Assembly (NCBI GenBank): GCA_023525715.1
Contig: CM042012.1
Location: 121,473,798-121,537,797, forward strand
Direction: 5' to 3'
DNA from: Cichorium intybus
Taxonomy: Eukaryota; Streptophyta; Magnoliopsida; Asterales; Asteraceae
Length of the DNA: 64,000 nucleotides
The notes below the pieces were generated by a model. It ran no database searches. It was not told where the DNA came from and was given only the letters and a program-made list of their open reading frames with translations. Of the stretch, positions 32,935 through 45,046 are shown one piece after another. Both the position numbers and the translations under genes were made by a program. Each line of letters begins with the position of its first letter. Position 1 is the stretch's first letter.

Positions 32935-33520
32935 ATCTACATGATCCAATCAATGAAATCGTTAAGCATAACACAACACCTTGAGGCGTTTTCTTCAGAT
33001 ATGCCCCTGCTCCGATTACGAAAGAACATAATTAATTTCAGAAATCAGGTTACCTTCAATCATACTTTTTTATTCTCTTCAGATTTCAAACCGGTCTTAT
33101 GTTCCGTGAAGATGACCATCTTTGAAGGTAATTCTTCAAGGGTAAAATGGGGAATCTCGATCACAGGACTGTGATTTTTTGCAATTGTAATACGTAACAG
33201 TTGGTTGGATTTGGGGTCTTTGGATTCAGGAAGTGAATACGGTCTTTGGATTCAGCTTTTGCTTCTAATTCAAACAAAGCTTGGTGGATAATAAATTCAT
33301 AACCAAAAAGAAATGATAGTCAGTTAATCTTATTTATAAAAGCCTAAAATAAATATCTACTGGTTAGTTTTTTAAGATGTTATTTTTTTACCTTGTTCTT
33401 CTCGATTTGGTCTTTGAACTGAGGTAATTCCAACTCCTTAATTTGGACTTTTTTCTGCGCGAATTGGTCAACCGGAATATGGAATAGGCCAGTGATCATT
33501 TGGAAGATCACTGTCCTCCA

Positions 33521-33522
<2 letters not shown>

Positions 33523-33581
<59 letters not shown>
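33523..33581. repeat. TA microsatellite
   Basis: A TA tract of about 59 bp within Helitron B. The Tyr-Ile-repeat reading frames over it are artefacts of the repeat. Confidence 0.95.
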
Positions 33582-33585
<4 letters not shown>

Positions 33586-35212
33586 ATCGGTATTTGTTTT
33601 GGTTTCGTGGTCTCCGTTTTGTGCGATTTCTTAGGTTTGGTTGTTGCTCACCCCTGTATTCTGCAAAAGAAGTTTTGAGCAGCTTCACATCAGATACATA
33701 TGGTAAACATGGATGATATAATAAACAACACGGAAGTAAGCTGCTATAAATAGGAATTAAGTACCGGGTCTGTTTCGGGTGGGTAGGAAGAAATCAAGAA
33801 ATCGAAAGTTAGATGCTATAAAAAACAATCAAATCTACAACTAAATATAAGTAAGTTTCTATAAAAAAACATGAAGTACCAGGTTTGTACTTTTGGTGTG
33901 AAAATTTCAAGAAAATGAAAGTTGGATGGTATTCTCTAGACTCGACACTTTCAAGAAAATGAAAGAAGTTTGTTTAAATATTTTTTAGCTAGGAGCCAAA
34001 AAGTGTATACGAAAGTAAGTTTCTATTTTTTTGGATCTAGTTCTTCCAAAATGCATGTTTGTTTTCAGTCCTTACATGTTTCCAGGTTATCCCGCAAGTC
34101 GGTATACATGAAACCAATGAACACTTTAAAAAAAATCACATCTCCAAAAGAGGATTGAAACCCAGAACTTGAACTCAATTTCTTGTGGGTTTACCGAATT
34201 TAGATCCCAAGAAAGAAGACATGAATATTTGATCCGACTTCGATCGGAGAAAGCCTCCAATTGGAAGTTATGAAAAAATCTGCAAAGAGCACCACTAAGG
34301 TAAATTTTAAATTGGTTTCTCAAACCAGGATCTGTTTTATTCATTAAAATAAATACTTTATTAGAAAAGTTTATAGAATTTATGTTAATTTCGAAGTTAA
34401 GAATTACTCAACTTGAGCACATATGTCAAAAATTACTTCTACATGACCTCTAATGTTTTAATCCAAAAAATAACCAAAGAAAACAGAACAGGGGTGAAGA
34501 GCGAAGACAAATGCACCTGCATCTGCCCTCAGTCCCACACCATTAGTTGAAATATCCCATAAATTAAGTGAAATTCATGTGTTTACAGTAATTGTAAATT
34601 TTTATTCAAAACTTCTCAATCAGATCAGTTTCAAACGTGTTTACGCTAGTTTAATAGTTTGAAATTCACTTTATGTAGCCTTTTGAGGGATGTTAATAAA
34701 AATAGGAAGCCGAAAATCATTATGTGGTAGATGCCATTAATGAATTAAGTTGTTGATGAGCCAAATCGACTTCCTCCTTTCGCAACCATAAGCTCCATGT
34801 ATAGCTGCAAGATAACCAATGAACCGACTAAAGAAAAAAAAATACAAACATATAACCAAAAAAAACCATCTCCACCAAATAAAGAGCATCGTCTCATGGA
34901 GTCAACCCTCTTCATAGTTTCAGAAAAAAAAAAACTCCATTTATGCAATTCTTGTTTCTAATGCAAGTATATGTAGGGTTCCAAATTAGACAATAGAAGG
35001 TGGGTAAATCGAAATATTAGATCACATGTACCTGCGATTGAAACCGCACCGAGCTACGATTCCAAAATCAAACAACAAAATGGTTAAAATTCGAAAAATC
35101 AAAGAAGGAAATTACCATATCGCACTAAAAACATAAAAACAATGTTGACAAAGGAGATGGTGACCGCATCTTGTTGACCACATGTGGATTCTCCTTTAAA
35201 CATTAGATCACA

Positions 35213-35404
35213 TGTACCGGCAATTAAAGCTCTATTCTCGCCTAGAAGAGAGACATTAAGTAGCGCAATCACCGCATCTTCTTGAGTCCAAGGATCGGCA
35301 CACCGGAGAAGCGGAATCAATGCTGGAACTGCGCCGGATTCGCCTATTAACACTCGATTCTCCAATCGATTCTTCGGAAGCAACCTAAGTTTCGCAACCG
35401 CGGA
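35213..35404 (-). pseudogene. Plant U-box (PUB) armadillo-repeat fragment
   Basis: The translation AVAKLRLLPKNRLENRVLIG, then ESGAVPALIPLLRCADPWTQ and EDAVIALLNVSLLGENRALI, is the first armadillo repeat region of plant U-box E3 ubiquitin ligases (PUB-ARM). The U-box and later repeats are absent. The upstream part of the open frame (to 35632) is Helitron terminal sequence, giving a chimeric frame with hydrophobic stretches that should not be read as a real protein. It lies close to the 5' end of Helitron B and in its orientation. Confidence 0.82.
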
Positions 35405-35606
35405 CCAGGAAGAAGTTAAGAAGGAAGAACAGAAACGATGAAGAAGAAGGAAGCAACACGTAGCAGCAAAGAAGGGCAGGTGGAGTAAACCTGGCGGAAT
35501 GCCATTGGCAAAAACCACGCACCCCGCTAAAAACCCAAACACCCCCGCCATCCCTATAAAACCTTCTAGAAACTTACGGTTTTTAATATATAAGGTAATG
35601 TCAAAA

Positions 35607-36115
35607 TACAGAAAGAAAAAAAAACTCGGCATTTTAACTATTTTATCGATGTGGCCACTAATAAAATTATTTCTCCCGAACTCAATCCAAGTGCCGACTA
35701 GCTTCCTGCATTAAAAAAAGATGATATTCATAACGAATTAAAATAATTTTTTTTTTTGATTTTAATCAAGCAAAATCTAATACCGAAAGATGAATTTTTT
35801 TTTGATGGCTTACAAACACCAAATGATTTTGGAATTTTAACATAACTCTAGTTTCTAGCTGTTATTCATCATTAAAACATCTAACACATAATTAGAGTAT
35901 GCTTCAGTTACATTGAGATTGTAATTCGAAGATAGTGAACAATCATATCTAGTCACCCAAACCTTTTTTTTTTCTTCTAAGTTTGCTAGTGTGTACTCAA
36001 ATTGCCCCTGGTCTTCGTTTGTTGATGTGCTGCCATATACAGGGGGAAAATAGCAATATATCGAATAGTTTTACGTAGATGTGTGTGAAAAGGTCAAAAA
36101 CATATCACACTTTCT
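35607..36115. other. Short intergenic flank
   Basis: AT-rich sequence between Helitron B and the Copia-M target site (TACTT, 36116-36120). No gene or repeat structure is recognised. Confidence 0.6.
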
Positions 36116-36147
36116 TACTTTGATAAAAACTGAATCAACGTTTAATC

Positions 36148-36266
36148 CAAGGTTGTAAAAAACGCTCGACGGTACCTAGTCGGTCGACCGATGTTAAGGG
36201 ATTAATCGGCTAGGCGGGGATTAATCGGGGGATTAATCGGAGACCCTTAATTATTAAAAAAATATT

Positions 36267-36304
<38 letters not shown>

Positions 36305-37663
36305 CAAATATGTATTTTTTATGAAGTATATTTGATTTCTCAAAGTAGAATGTGTATATATAGTTGATTTTTCAAAGTACAATGCTATAATAGGCAAGTA
36401 AAAAAGTAGAATGTTATAACATCAAGACCTTAATGTTCAGGTTAATTCTATGCCTTTGAGAAAGCACACAAGCACATTTATTCTGGTCGCTTGTTTGATA
36501 CACCCGACATACAACAACATACACCAAACAGTCAAACACACACACATTCACATATTCTTTCACATACACACAGAACATAAACCTGATGTAAGAGGAGGAA
36601 ACAAAAACAACTCAACAATTTCATTTAGACCTTTTAACAAACACTTGGTGGGCATAAAAGGGACCTGCTTCAAATCGAGTATGCAAATCGGAATATAATC
36701 TTTTACATACACACAGAACATACATGCAGATCCTTATACGAACATATACAAATCGGAATATAATCTTATACGAATCGAGGTTAGAAATCAAACATGGAAG
36801 TATGCAATATGAAACCGAACCGAGATGTAGCTTATACGACCATATACAAATCAGAAGCTGCAATCGAACCCAATCAAACCCACAATCGAAGTCTGAAACC
36901 AAAGTCTGCAATCGAACCCAATCAAACCCACAATCGAATTAGAAGCTGCAATTGAACCCAATCAAACCCACAATGGAAGTATGCAATATGAAACCGAACT
37001 GATACCTGCAATATGAAACCAAAGAACCGATCAAACCCACAATCGAAGTCTGCAATCGAACCCAATCAAACCCACAATCGAATCAGAAGCTGCAATCGAA
37101 CCCAATCAAACCCACAATCGCGAGGAACCAAGTCAGTTGCAGATGATACCGTCGGTTGCAGATGATACCGTCGAGACTCGATGATGGTACCGTCGAGACT
37201 CGATGATGGTGGAATCGAACCCAAATCAAAAGCTGCAATCGAACCCAAATCGGTTGCAGATGATACCGTCGAGACTCGATGATGGTGGAATCGATGTGGA
37301 ATCGGTTGCAGAAAAAGGAAGAGATGGTGGAGAGAATGATGGTGTCGAGAGAAATAGAAAAAGGAAGAGATGGTGGAGAGAATGATGGTGTCGAGAGAAA
37401 TAGAAAAAGGAAGAGATGGTGTCTAGACTGGATGATGGTGTCGAGAAAGTTTGAGCCGCTTTAAAATTTTCAAATTTGGAGCCTTTTGAAAATTTGACTT
37501 TCGTTGACCGACTAGGCCGATTAATCCCGCCAAGGACCGTCGTTGACCGATATTGACCAAGACCGACTAATGCGTCCGACTAGCGTTAATCGTCGACGGC
37601 TCGAGACCGCCAAGCGATTAAGCGGCGACTAATCGGCCGCCGAGACCGATTTCTGCAACACTG
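36148..37663. mobile_element. hAT-like non-autonomous element, 1516 bp
   Basis: An 8-bp duplication GTTTAATC flanks it (36140-36147 and 37664-37671). The ends are imperfect inverted repeats: CAAGGTTGTAAAAAACG on the left and, reversed, CAGTGTTGCAGAAATCG on the right. The CAGTG-type end and 8-bp TSD fit hAT elements. Subterminal zones are rich in CGACT/AGTCG and TTAATCG words in both orientations, a typical transposase-binding arrangement. No transposase gene is present. The interior holds tandem repeats and one TA microsatellite (36268-36302). Confidence 0.85.
36840..37430. repeat. Minisatellite clusters inside the hAT-like element
   Basis: Three families are seen: a unit around CAATCGAACCCAATCAAACC (about 36855-37120, with variant spacing), a TACCGTCGAGACTCGATGAT unit (about 37165-37280), and a 46-bp unit beginning AAAAAGGAAGAGATGGTG (about 37311-37420, two full copies and a partial third). 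They create open frames that I do not regard as genes. Confidence 0.85.
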
Positions 37664-38145
37664 GTTTAATCCAAACACATAGTTGCATTACAGAACATCC
37701 TCACTACAACTCTCTTGAAATCACTCACAAAATCAGACGTTTTCTCACTCACAGAAGAAGCTCTCGATTACAAGAAAATATAAAGTGACTACAACTTCTC
37801 AGAGAGAATAGAGAGAAAAGCTACCAAACGTCATCTGAGATAATGACCTAATTCTTGCTTCTCACGCCTTTATACTCCGGGTTGACCCATGGACCTTGAG
37901 CTAAGGTCCGTGTGTTTTCCATTCTCCAGCTTCCACCAATGTGAGCCGCACCCCTTTATGTTCCAGCTTATTCCTCTTTTACCCCTTAGACAATAGAATC
38001 AGCTACTTGACGATTTACACCCTTATAATCTGCAATACAACATTTCAAGTTAGCATTAACCTATAATGACTATCATTTGTTAAGTTTGATAGATATTGAA
38101 ACAATAGACATTTCAACACCCCTCCTCAAACTTAACATATGACAG

Positions 38146-38357
38146 TTACACTTTAGCAAAAGGATCAAACAATCCCATTTCTTTGCAAAGATAATCATGT
38201 TGTAGAAAACTCAACGATTTTGTTAAAATGTCTGCATGCTGTTTTTCTGAACAGTTTTTTGTGATTTTTATAATCCCTTTTGATATTTTTTCTCGAATAA
38301 AGTGAATATCAACATCAAAATGTTTGGTTTTTTCATGGAAAACAGGATTTAAGGCTA
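38146..38357 (-). pseudogene. Copia-M RNase H C-terminus
   Basis: Downstream of the Copia-2 insertion the minus frame reads HEKTKHFDVDIHFIREK and then QHADILTKSL, ending LFDPFAKV and TAA at 38146-38148. This is the usual C-terminal signature of copia RNase H. It continues CDNESAIKLA from the other side of Copia-2 (about 45047). Confidence 0.88.
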
Positions 38358-38362
38358 ATTTT

Positions 38363-38725
38363 TGTTGGATTAGGTGTCTAAGCCATGACTTATAATTGTA
38401 TTTATCTTATGAATAAAAGCAAAGTCCATTTGGGTTGCCCTCATAGATGGATGATAGATGTATAATTCAGTAGAGAGAATAGTTGATTTATTAATTGTAT
38501 AATAAATCAATATAAAATAAATATATGGTTTATTAATATATTTAAGTGTTAATATATTAATTAGAAACTATATTAATTAATTGAGATTTAATCTAGAATT
38601 AATTGGATTTAATTTAGAGATTAAATTAATTAATTAAAAGGTGCGGGGACTGGTTTGGCATTTATTCAATAGTTGAATAACTGGCCAGGTAAAACCAGGG
38701 ACCAAAATGGCGCCACCCTGGAGGG
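38363..38725 (+). repeat. Copia-2 5' LTR, truncated
   Basis: It matches the 3' LTR up to GCGCCACCCTGGAG and then diverges abruptly. The TATA-containing part is lost. Confidence 0.9.
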
Positions 38726-38960
38726 TTTCTATGCAATCAATGGAGATGGCCTAAAATCGATGCCATCTCCATGGGATGATTTGGTCATCTCCATGGGATG
38801 ATTTGGTCTGTTTGTGCCTTGGGTGTTTCTGCGAAAATCATCCCATGGAGATGGCCTAAAATCGATGCCAAGGCTAGGGTTTCCTAACCCTAGCCGCCAC
38901 CCACCTTGGTCCCCCATTGATTGCTTGATTTGCTTGCCATATTTATGTGTTGTTATTTTT
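38726..38960. other. Filler DNA with direct and inverted repeats
   Basis: It does not match the LTR or the leader. It contains a tandem copy of CATCTCCATGGGATGATTTG (38764 and 38787), an inverted copy near 38836-38852, a repeated GATGGCCTAAAATCGATGCC (38746 and 38851), and GCAATCAATGG (38733-38743) with its complement at 38915-38925. The patchwork looks like templated repair of a break. Confidence 0.75.
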
Positions 38961-40034
38961 GGTAACAAGATCAATTAAAATAACTTGAACCCTTCTTGCT
39001 TGGCTTGTAATTTTCGAGAATCATGGACCAATACTGATTAATTAATTTGATTAATTTGGTAATCTGTAACCTAGATTTAATTAGTTTAATTAATTGATTA
39101 ATTAAAAGACCAATTGAATCAGTTTAAAGAATTAATTAAAATTTTCAAAAATTTAGTAATAATTTGTGAAAATTAAGATAAAATTAATTCTAAAATATTT
39201 TAATGAGATTAAAATATATATTATATATATTTATGATTAAAAGTTAATTTAATATATATAAGAAAATTGGTTAGTCTACCGCTAGTAAGCCTCATTCACA
39301 AAACTGTCCTATAAAGAGGGTATAAGGCGACTGTCTATAAAATGTTAGTCTAATGGGTATCTACTCTTACCCACCGCTCTCCTGGTCAGTCGAGTGTCGT
39401 TAGCCGAACGGGTATGATAGAACCGCTAAGCCTCTTAAAAGTATAATGCTATAACTGAAAGTACTAGAACCCTAAAACAAATCTCAATCTAGTTACTTTA
39501 GGTTAAAAATGTGAATTGGTGCTAATCCATGAAATTGCACATTGCACTTTGTGGAACGTTGGTGGAGCATGTGTGGTTTACCGGCACGCCAACTGGGGTC
39601 CGCAAAGAGTCGCAATGGGTTTCTTGATTTTGTCATTATTAACGGAGCGCGTGTGGTTTACCGGAACGTTAATTAGAGATGACAATTGACTTCAAGAGTA
39701 CCAATCAATTTGCATGGTTATTCACACCCGGTTTGTGATCCTCGGTATCCCAGTCACAAACAGCGGGGCATTCCCGAGATTAAAACATGCTATCGAACAG
39801 TTCGGTAAATCTCAAAGAAACTAGGAATTCCATTATAATATGATTATGTTTCCGCGGTGGAATTGGCTGAATCGTCATTCGCCTACCTTATAAAATTTTC
39901 AATATTGATTACGGCATCCCTTTTCGGTATTGTAGATTGTTATTGTAAGATCCTAGCCTTATATTTATTCTTGGGTGAATATGAGGATTATTATTATTAT
40001 TCTATCTAATTAAAACTACCTTCTTCTTGTTCAG
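38961..40034 (+). promoter_or_regulatory. Copia-2 leader, partial
   Basis: Leader homologous to that of Copia-1, including the tandem covarying hairpins (39540-39617 and 39623-39696) and the conserved block before gag (about 39850-39960). The 5' part with the primer site and telomere-like hairpin is missing. Confidence 0.8.
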
Positions 40035-43000
40035 ATGTCTTCTGACCAATCCGTTCCCCACTCAAATCCCGGTAGTGTCACCTCGATTATGTCATTATGC
40101 TCAAAGGTGACGTTGGACAGCACCAACTATAATGACTGGATCCGCAACATCAAAATGGCTCTAAGGTTTGAACATAAAGAGTATGTTCTAGAAACCGAGC
40201 TTGTTGATGTGGACACTGAAACCGCTACTCCCGAGGAAATCGCTGCGTACACTAAACACTATGATGATGCAACCAAAGTGGCCTGCATCTTGATCGCTAC
40301 TATGAACCCTGAACTGCAGCGTATCTATGAGGACTATTGGCCTTACGAGATGCACAAAGAGCTCGCGGAAAGGTTCCGCAAGCAAGAGCGCATCGAAAGG
40401 CGTGAGGTTGTAAAAGCTTTCACTAACAGCAAGCCCAAGGAGGGCGAGTCCATCTGTGCGCATGTGCAGAGGATGCATGGTTACGTGGAAAGGCTTAGAA
40501 AGCTGGAAATGCCGGTTCATGAGGATTTAGCAGTTGACATAGTGCTAAACTCCTTGCCCAGTTCTTATGACCAGTTCACACTGGCGTATCATTTGAACAA
40601 CAACCAGGCAAACCTAGCTGAGTTACACCGCATGCTTCGTACGGCTGAGGACGGGATGAAGGGAAAAGCTGTGCTCCCTGTCAACCTGCCTGTCCTGGCT
40701 ATTGGCTCCGGAAAGGGAAAGAAACGGAAAGGCCCTCCTAAGCAGAACTGGAGGGAAAAGACTCACGTCGGGTCATCTAGCGGTGCCCCGAAAGGTAAGT
40801 CTTTCGGAATTCCACATATTTGGAACCCCAAAGAGGCCGACTACTTTTACTGCAAGCAGAAGGGTCATTGGAAGAGGAGCTGCCCAACGTATCTGCAGGA
40901 TGTCAAGGACGGTAAAGTGAAACCGTCACAGGCAGGTACGTATTCTATATCTAATAACTCATCTTTTTCCCGTTCATGGGTCCTTGATACAGGATGTGGT
41001 TTTCATATCTGTTCTGATTTGCAGGGCCTAGAGGAAAGTAGGGAACTGGAGCATGGCAGACTGAACCTGGTCATGGGCAATAGGCGAACGTGACCTGTTA
41101 CCAAGATCGGTGTTTATAGACTGATGCTGAGTAGTGGAGTTAGATTAGATTTAAATAATTGTTGCTAGGCGCCTGATATGGCAAAGAACATAATTTCATT
41201 TCATGCATTGTTCAGACAAGGTTTTTACTATGAGTTTAATAAATTGAATGGTTCAATTTCGGTTTTCAAAAATGATGTTTTTATATTTAATGCTATGCCT
41301 TGTGATGGAGTGTATGAATCTATTATGTGTGTTGACAATTATGGTAAAAATATTTTAACTATTGATGCTTCAAGCGGTGTAGAAAAGGCATGTCTGTGGC
41401 ATTGTCGCCTTGGCCATATAAACAAGAAGCGCATCGCCCAACTCCAAAAGGATGGAGTGTTGGAATCATTCGACCTCGGGTCGGATGATGTGTGCGAATC
41501 TTGCTTACTTGGCAAGATGAAAAAATCACCATTCAAAGGTTCCTTTGAAAGAGGTGAAGGTCTGTTGGATATCATACACACAGATGTGTGTGGTCCCTTC
41601 AGAACAACCACTAAAGATGGCACGCGGTTCTATGTGACCTTTACCGACGATTTTAGTAGATATGGGTATGTCTACTTAATCAAGAATAAGTCAGATACCT
41701 TTGAAAAGTTCAAAGAGTTTAAGAATGAAGCGGAAAATCAATTGGGCAGAAAGATAAAGATGCTTAGATCCGACAGAGGCGGTGAGTATCTTAGTATCGA
41801 GTTTCTCGATTACCTCAAGGAATGTGGAATTGTTTCACAGTTGTCGCCTCCAAGAACACCTCACCTGAATGGTGTTGCAGAGAGACGAAACCGAACCTTG
41901 TTGGACATGGTTCGTTCCATGATGAGTCGAGCCTTACTTCCAATCCATTTCTGGGGGTATGCCTTAGAGACTGCTGCCCATATCCTAAATCTTGTCCCAA
42001 CCAAGAAGGTTGCGAAAACACCGCACGAGATGTGGACGGGGAAAGTTCGCTCGTTGGCACACATCAAAGTTTGGGGCTGTGAAGCATTCGTGAGACGAGA
42101 TACTTCAGATAAGCTCGCAGAAAGAAGTGAGAGGTGTTACTTCATCGGATACCCGAAACAGTCTTTTGGATACTTGTTCTACAGACCGAGCGAGGACGTG
42201 GTCTTTGTAGCAAGACGGGGGTTCTTTCGAGAGAGAGAACTCATATCCAAAGAGGACAGTGGGAGTACGATCGATCTCGAAGAAATTCAGGAGACGCCCG
42301 ATGAAACAACCTTGGAAGAAACTAGCAACCAACATGAGGAAGAAGTTCCTGTTGGACCCACCGACATTTCGTTGCCCCTTAGGCGTTCAGGTAGAGTTAG
42401 CATGCTGCCCGAGTTCTATGGTTTCCATACTGCTCATGGGAGTATAGTCACTTTCCTGGTGCTGTATGTTGATGACATACTGCTCATGGGAAACGACATT
42501 TCGACCTTGCAGAATGTTAAGGCTTGGCTCGGGAAGTGTTTCGCCATGAAAGACCTAGGGGAAGCTACTTATATTCTCGGGATAAGAATACTTAGAGATA
42601 GAAAGAGAAAATTGATAGGTCTAAGCCAGTGTACATATTTGGAAAAGGTGTTAAAGAGGTTTAACATGGAAAGTTCCAAAAGGGGAGAGTTACCAATCCT
42701 AAGTGGTGTTAAATTGAGTAAGACTCAAAGTCTGAGTACCGATGAGGAAATAGCTGAAATGAGTCGGGTACCTTATGCTTCGGCAGTAGGGTCGATCATG
42801 TATGCTATGACATGTACTCGTCCCGACGTATCCTATGTACTGAGCATGGTTAGTCGGTTCCAGGGTAATCCTGGAAAAGCACTTTGGATTGCGGTCAAGA
42901 ACATACTCAAGTATCTGCGAAGGACAAAGAATATGGTATTAGTCCTTGATGGCAGTGATGAGTTAAAAGTGAGTGGATATACAGATGCCAGTTTCCAGAC

Positions 43001-43457
43001 AGATAGGGACAGTGGACGGTCCCAGTCGGGCTGGGTATTTCTTTTGAATGGTGGAGCGGTCACTTGGAAAAGTTCCAAGCAGGAAACGGTGGCTGATTCA
43101 ACGTGCGAATCAGAGTACATCGCAGCGAGTGAAGCGTCTAAGGAGGCGGCTTGGTTGAAGAATTTCATCGGGGACCTTGGAGTGGTCCCGAGCATTCAGG
43201 AGCCGGTGGAACTTTTCTGCGATAATGAAGGAGCGGTCGCCTTGGCAAAGGAACCGCGAGACCATGGAAAGTCCAGGCATATCGAAAGAAAGTACCACTA
43301 CATTCGACATCAAGTAGAAGAAGGGCACTTACTGGTTAAGCGAGTATCATCCGAGGACAATCCTGTAGATCCTTTGACTAAGGCTCTGAATAGGATCAAG
43401 CACAATCAGCATGCTTGGAGCATTGGATTGAAGGATGATATTAGTTTTAGTAATTAG
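40035..43457 (+). pseudogene. Copia-2 gag-pol with two stops and an RT deletion
   Basis: One frame covers gag (zinc knuckle FYCKQKGHWKRSC with its histidine intact), protease (VLDTG), integrase (HCRLGHINKK, RSDRGGEYLS) and RNase H. In-frame stops occur at 41091-41093 and about 41167-41169, between protease and integrase. At about 42430 the frame jumps from EFYGFH to GSIVTFLVLYVDD, which removes roughly 200 residues of the RT N-terminal half while keeping the frame and the YVDD motif. RNase H is complete and ends DDISFSN. This is a dead but well-preserved copy. Confidence 0.93.
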
Positions 43458-44266
43458 ATAGATTAGAAACTTGTAACAGTATAAATGTAATTGACTCAGT
43501 GATTTTATAATAGAGATTTATAAATGAGTATTGTTACTGCCTTTGTCAATTGTTTATTTATGTGTTTCTATATTTGCATGTTTAACTTCCTTAATAATTA
43601 GATTATTTAGAACTCCACAGTCGATCATACTGTTAGGAAGTAAGTATGAACTAAGACTGTCATGAATTGGTTGCAGACCGTCTAAAGAGTTAGACATTGC
43701 AGTAAGACTGCTGCAACGTTCATGAGTACTTAGAAAATAGAGATTTGAGTATTGGATAAACCCGCGCTTAACAGATTGCTTCATGGATTATATCACGAGC
43801 AATGTTAAGACGATAATATCCTGTGATCTTTAAGTGGAGAGATATGATCTGCTATTTGCGATACAAATGCTTATTGACAATACGAAATCGCGCTAGTAAC
43901 TCGGTGCTATAAAACGCATTGTTGTATGTATTTGGACCCGCAAAAGTTATGGACATATGAGTCGAAACTTATCCGTCCCGTGACCCGATGGGAAACAGAT
44001 ATTTGTAGGCCTCTCGATGATTTTGAAGTTGACTGAAAGTGTTGGCTAACCATGACTAAATTGATGTGTTCAATTAGTAGTCTCCAAAGTTATATGCACA
44101 TCAGAAATCGAGAAACAGAGTGTCAGACCAAGATTGATGTTAGTCCATGTCTTGAGTCTGAAAATATCATGTTGGACGGAGGATCATCAGATCACTTATC
44201 TTTGGACAGAACTGACTAGGTCAGAGTTCAGACAATTAAAGTCATAGACTTATCCAAGTGGGAGAC
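43458..44266 (+). other. Copia-2 3' untranslated region
   Basis: Homologous to the Copia-1 region at 17166-18009 and ends with the polypurine tract AAGTGGGAGAC before the LTR. No gene. Confidence 0.85.
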
Positions 44267-45041
44267 TGTTGGATTAGGTGTCTAAGCCATGACTTATAAT
44301 TGTATTTATCTTATGAATAAAAGCAAAGTCCATTTGGGTTGCCCTCATAGATGGAGGATAGATGTATAGTTCAGTAGAGAGAATAGTTGATTTATTAATT
44401 GTATAATAAATCAATAGAAAATAAATATATGGTTTATTAATATATTTAAGTGTTAATATATTAATTAGAAACTATATTAATTAATTGAGATTTAATCTAG
44501 AATTAATTGGATTTAATTTAGAGATTAAATTAATTAATTAAAAGGTGCAGGGACTGGTTTGGCATTTATTCAATATTTGAATAACTGGCCAGGTAAAACC
44601 AGGGACCAAAATGGCGCCACCCTGGAGGCTCCTCCAGGGTTTGGCGAAACCCTAATTAGGGTTTTGGTAAGCCTGGTCCAAGTGGTCAAAAGCCTTGTCC
44701 AGTTGGAGGCTCCTTAGGGTTTCAGGTGTAACCCTAGGAGGCTATAAAAGGAACCCCCTGGCACCTCATATTCACGCCATCTCTCTCTCTCTGTGTGTGT
44801 TACTCTGCTGGACTGATTCTTCCATCACTTGGGTGTGACTTGCATTTGAGGCAGGATACTTTTGCTGCTGCTTGAAGGTTCATAAGATCAAAGGTTGGTT
44901 TTCCTAATTCATCTTTAGAATTGAATTGTATCCTTTAGGTTTTTTAGTTCTAATCTTCATAGAAGAAAACATAGATCAATATTAGGGTTGCATGTGAACC
45001 ATAGGAATTTTTGTGTTCATTGATTGCATAGAAACCCTTCA
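44267..45041 (+). repeat. Copia-2 3' LTR
   Basis: 775 bp from TGTTGGATTAGG to CCCTTCA, with a TATA-like CTATAAAAGG at about 44742. Confidence 0.92.
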
Positions 45042-45046
45042 ATTTT

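Larger units (their letters stand above)
32501..35606 (-). mobile_element. Helitron B with captured gene fragments
   Basis: It reads right to left. Its 3' end is CTAG at 32501-32504 (host T follows on the minus strand), preceded by an excellent hairpin with 8-bp arms ACCCGAGC/GCTCGGGT and a 3-base loop (32510-32528). Its 5' end is placed at about 35606, where a segment of about 110 bp shared with Helitron A begins. Inside are TOM20-like and U-box/ARM fragments on the same minus strand, plus unassigned spacer (33000-35090) with reading frames I could not identify. It has no Rep/helicase gene, so it is non-autonomous. Confidence 0.72.
36121..38118 (-). repeat. Copia-M 3' LTR, interrupted by hAT-like element
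   Basis: 36121-36147 and 37664-38118 together match the intact LTR at 50321-50794. The break is the hAT-like insertion with an 8-bp target duplication. Confidence 0.93.
38363..45041 (+). mobile_element. Copia-2: rearranged member of the Copia-1 family
   Basis: The perfect ATTTT duplication (38358-38362 and 45042-45046) marks insertion in Copia-M RNase H. The 3' LTR is complete (44267-45041, 775 bp). The 5' LTR survives only to about 38725, where unrelated filler replaces its end and the primer site. Gag-pol has two stops and an in-frame deletion in RT. Without the 5' LTR 3' part and the primer site it should not be able to reverse transcribe. Confidence 0.95.

Noticed and set aside
33380..33716. 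Tyr-Ile-repeat proteins
   Set aside because: They are translations of a TA microsatellite; the same applies at 4232-4600 and 25209-25431.
35405..35632. N-terminal hydrophobic extension of the PUB-ARM frame as a signal peptide
   Set aside because: The stretch is Helitron 5' terminal sequence also present at 5771-5880, where it is not open.
36450..37464. Several open frames inside the hAT-like element
   Set aside because: They are created by tandem repeats and have no domain or homologue that I recognise.
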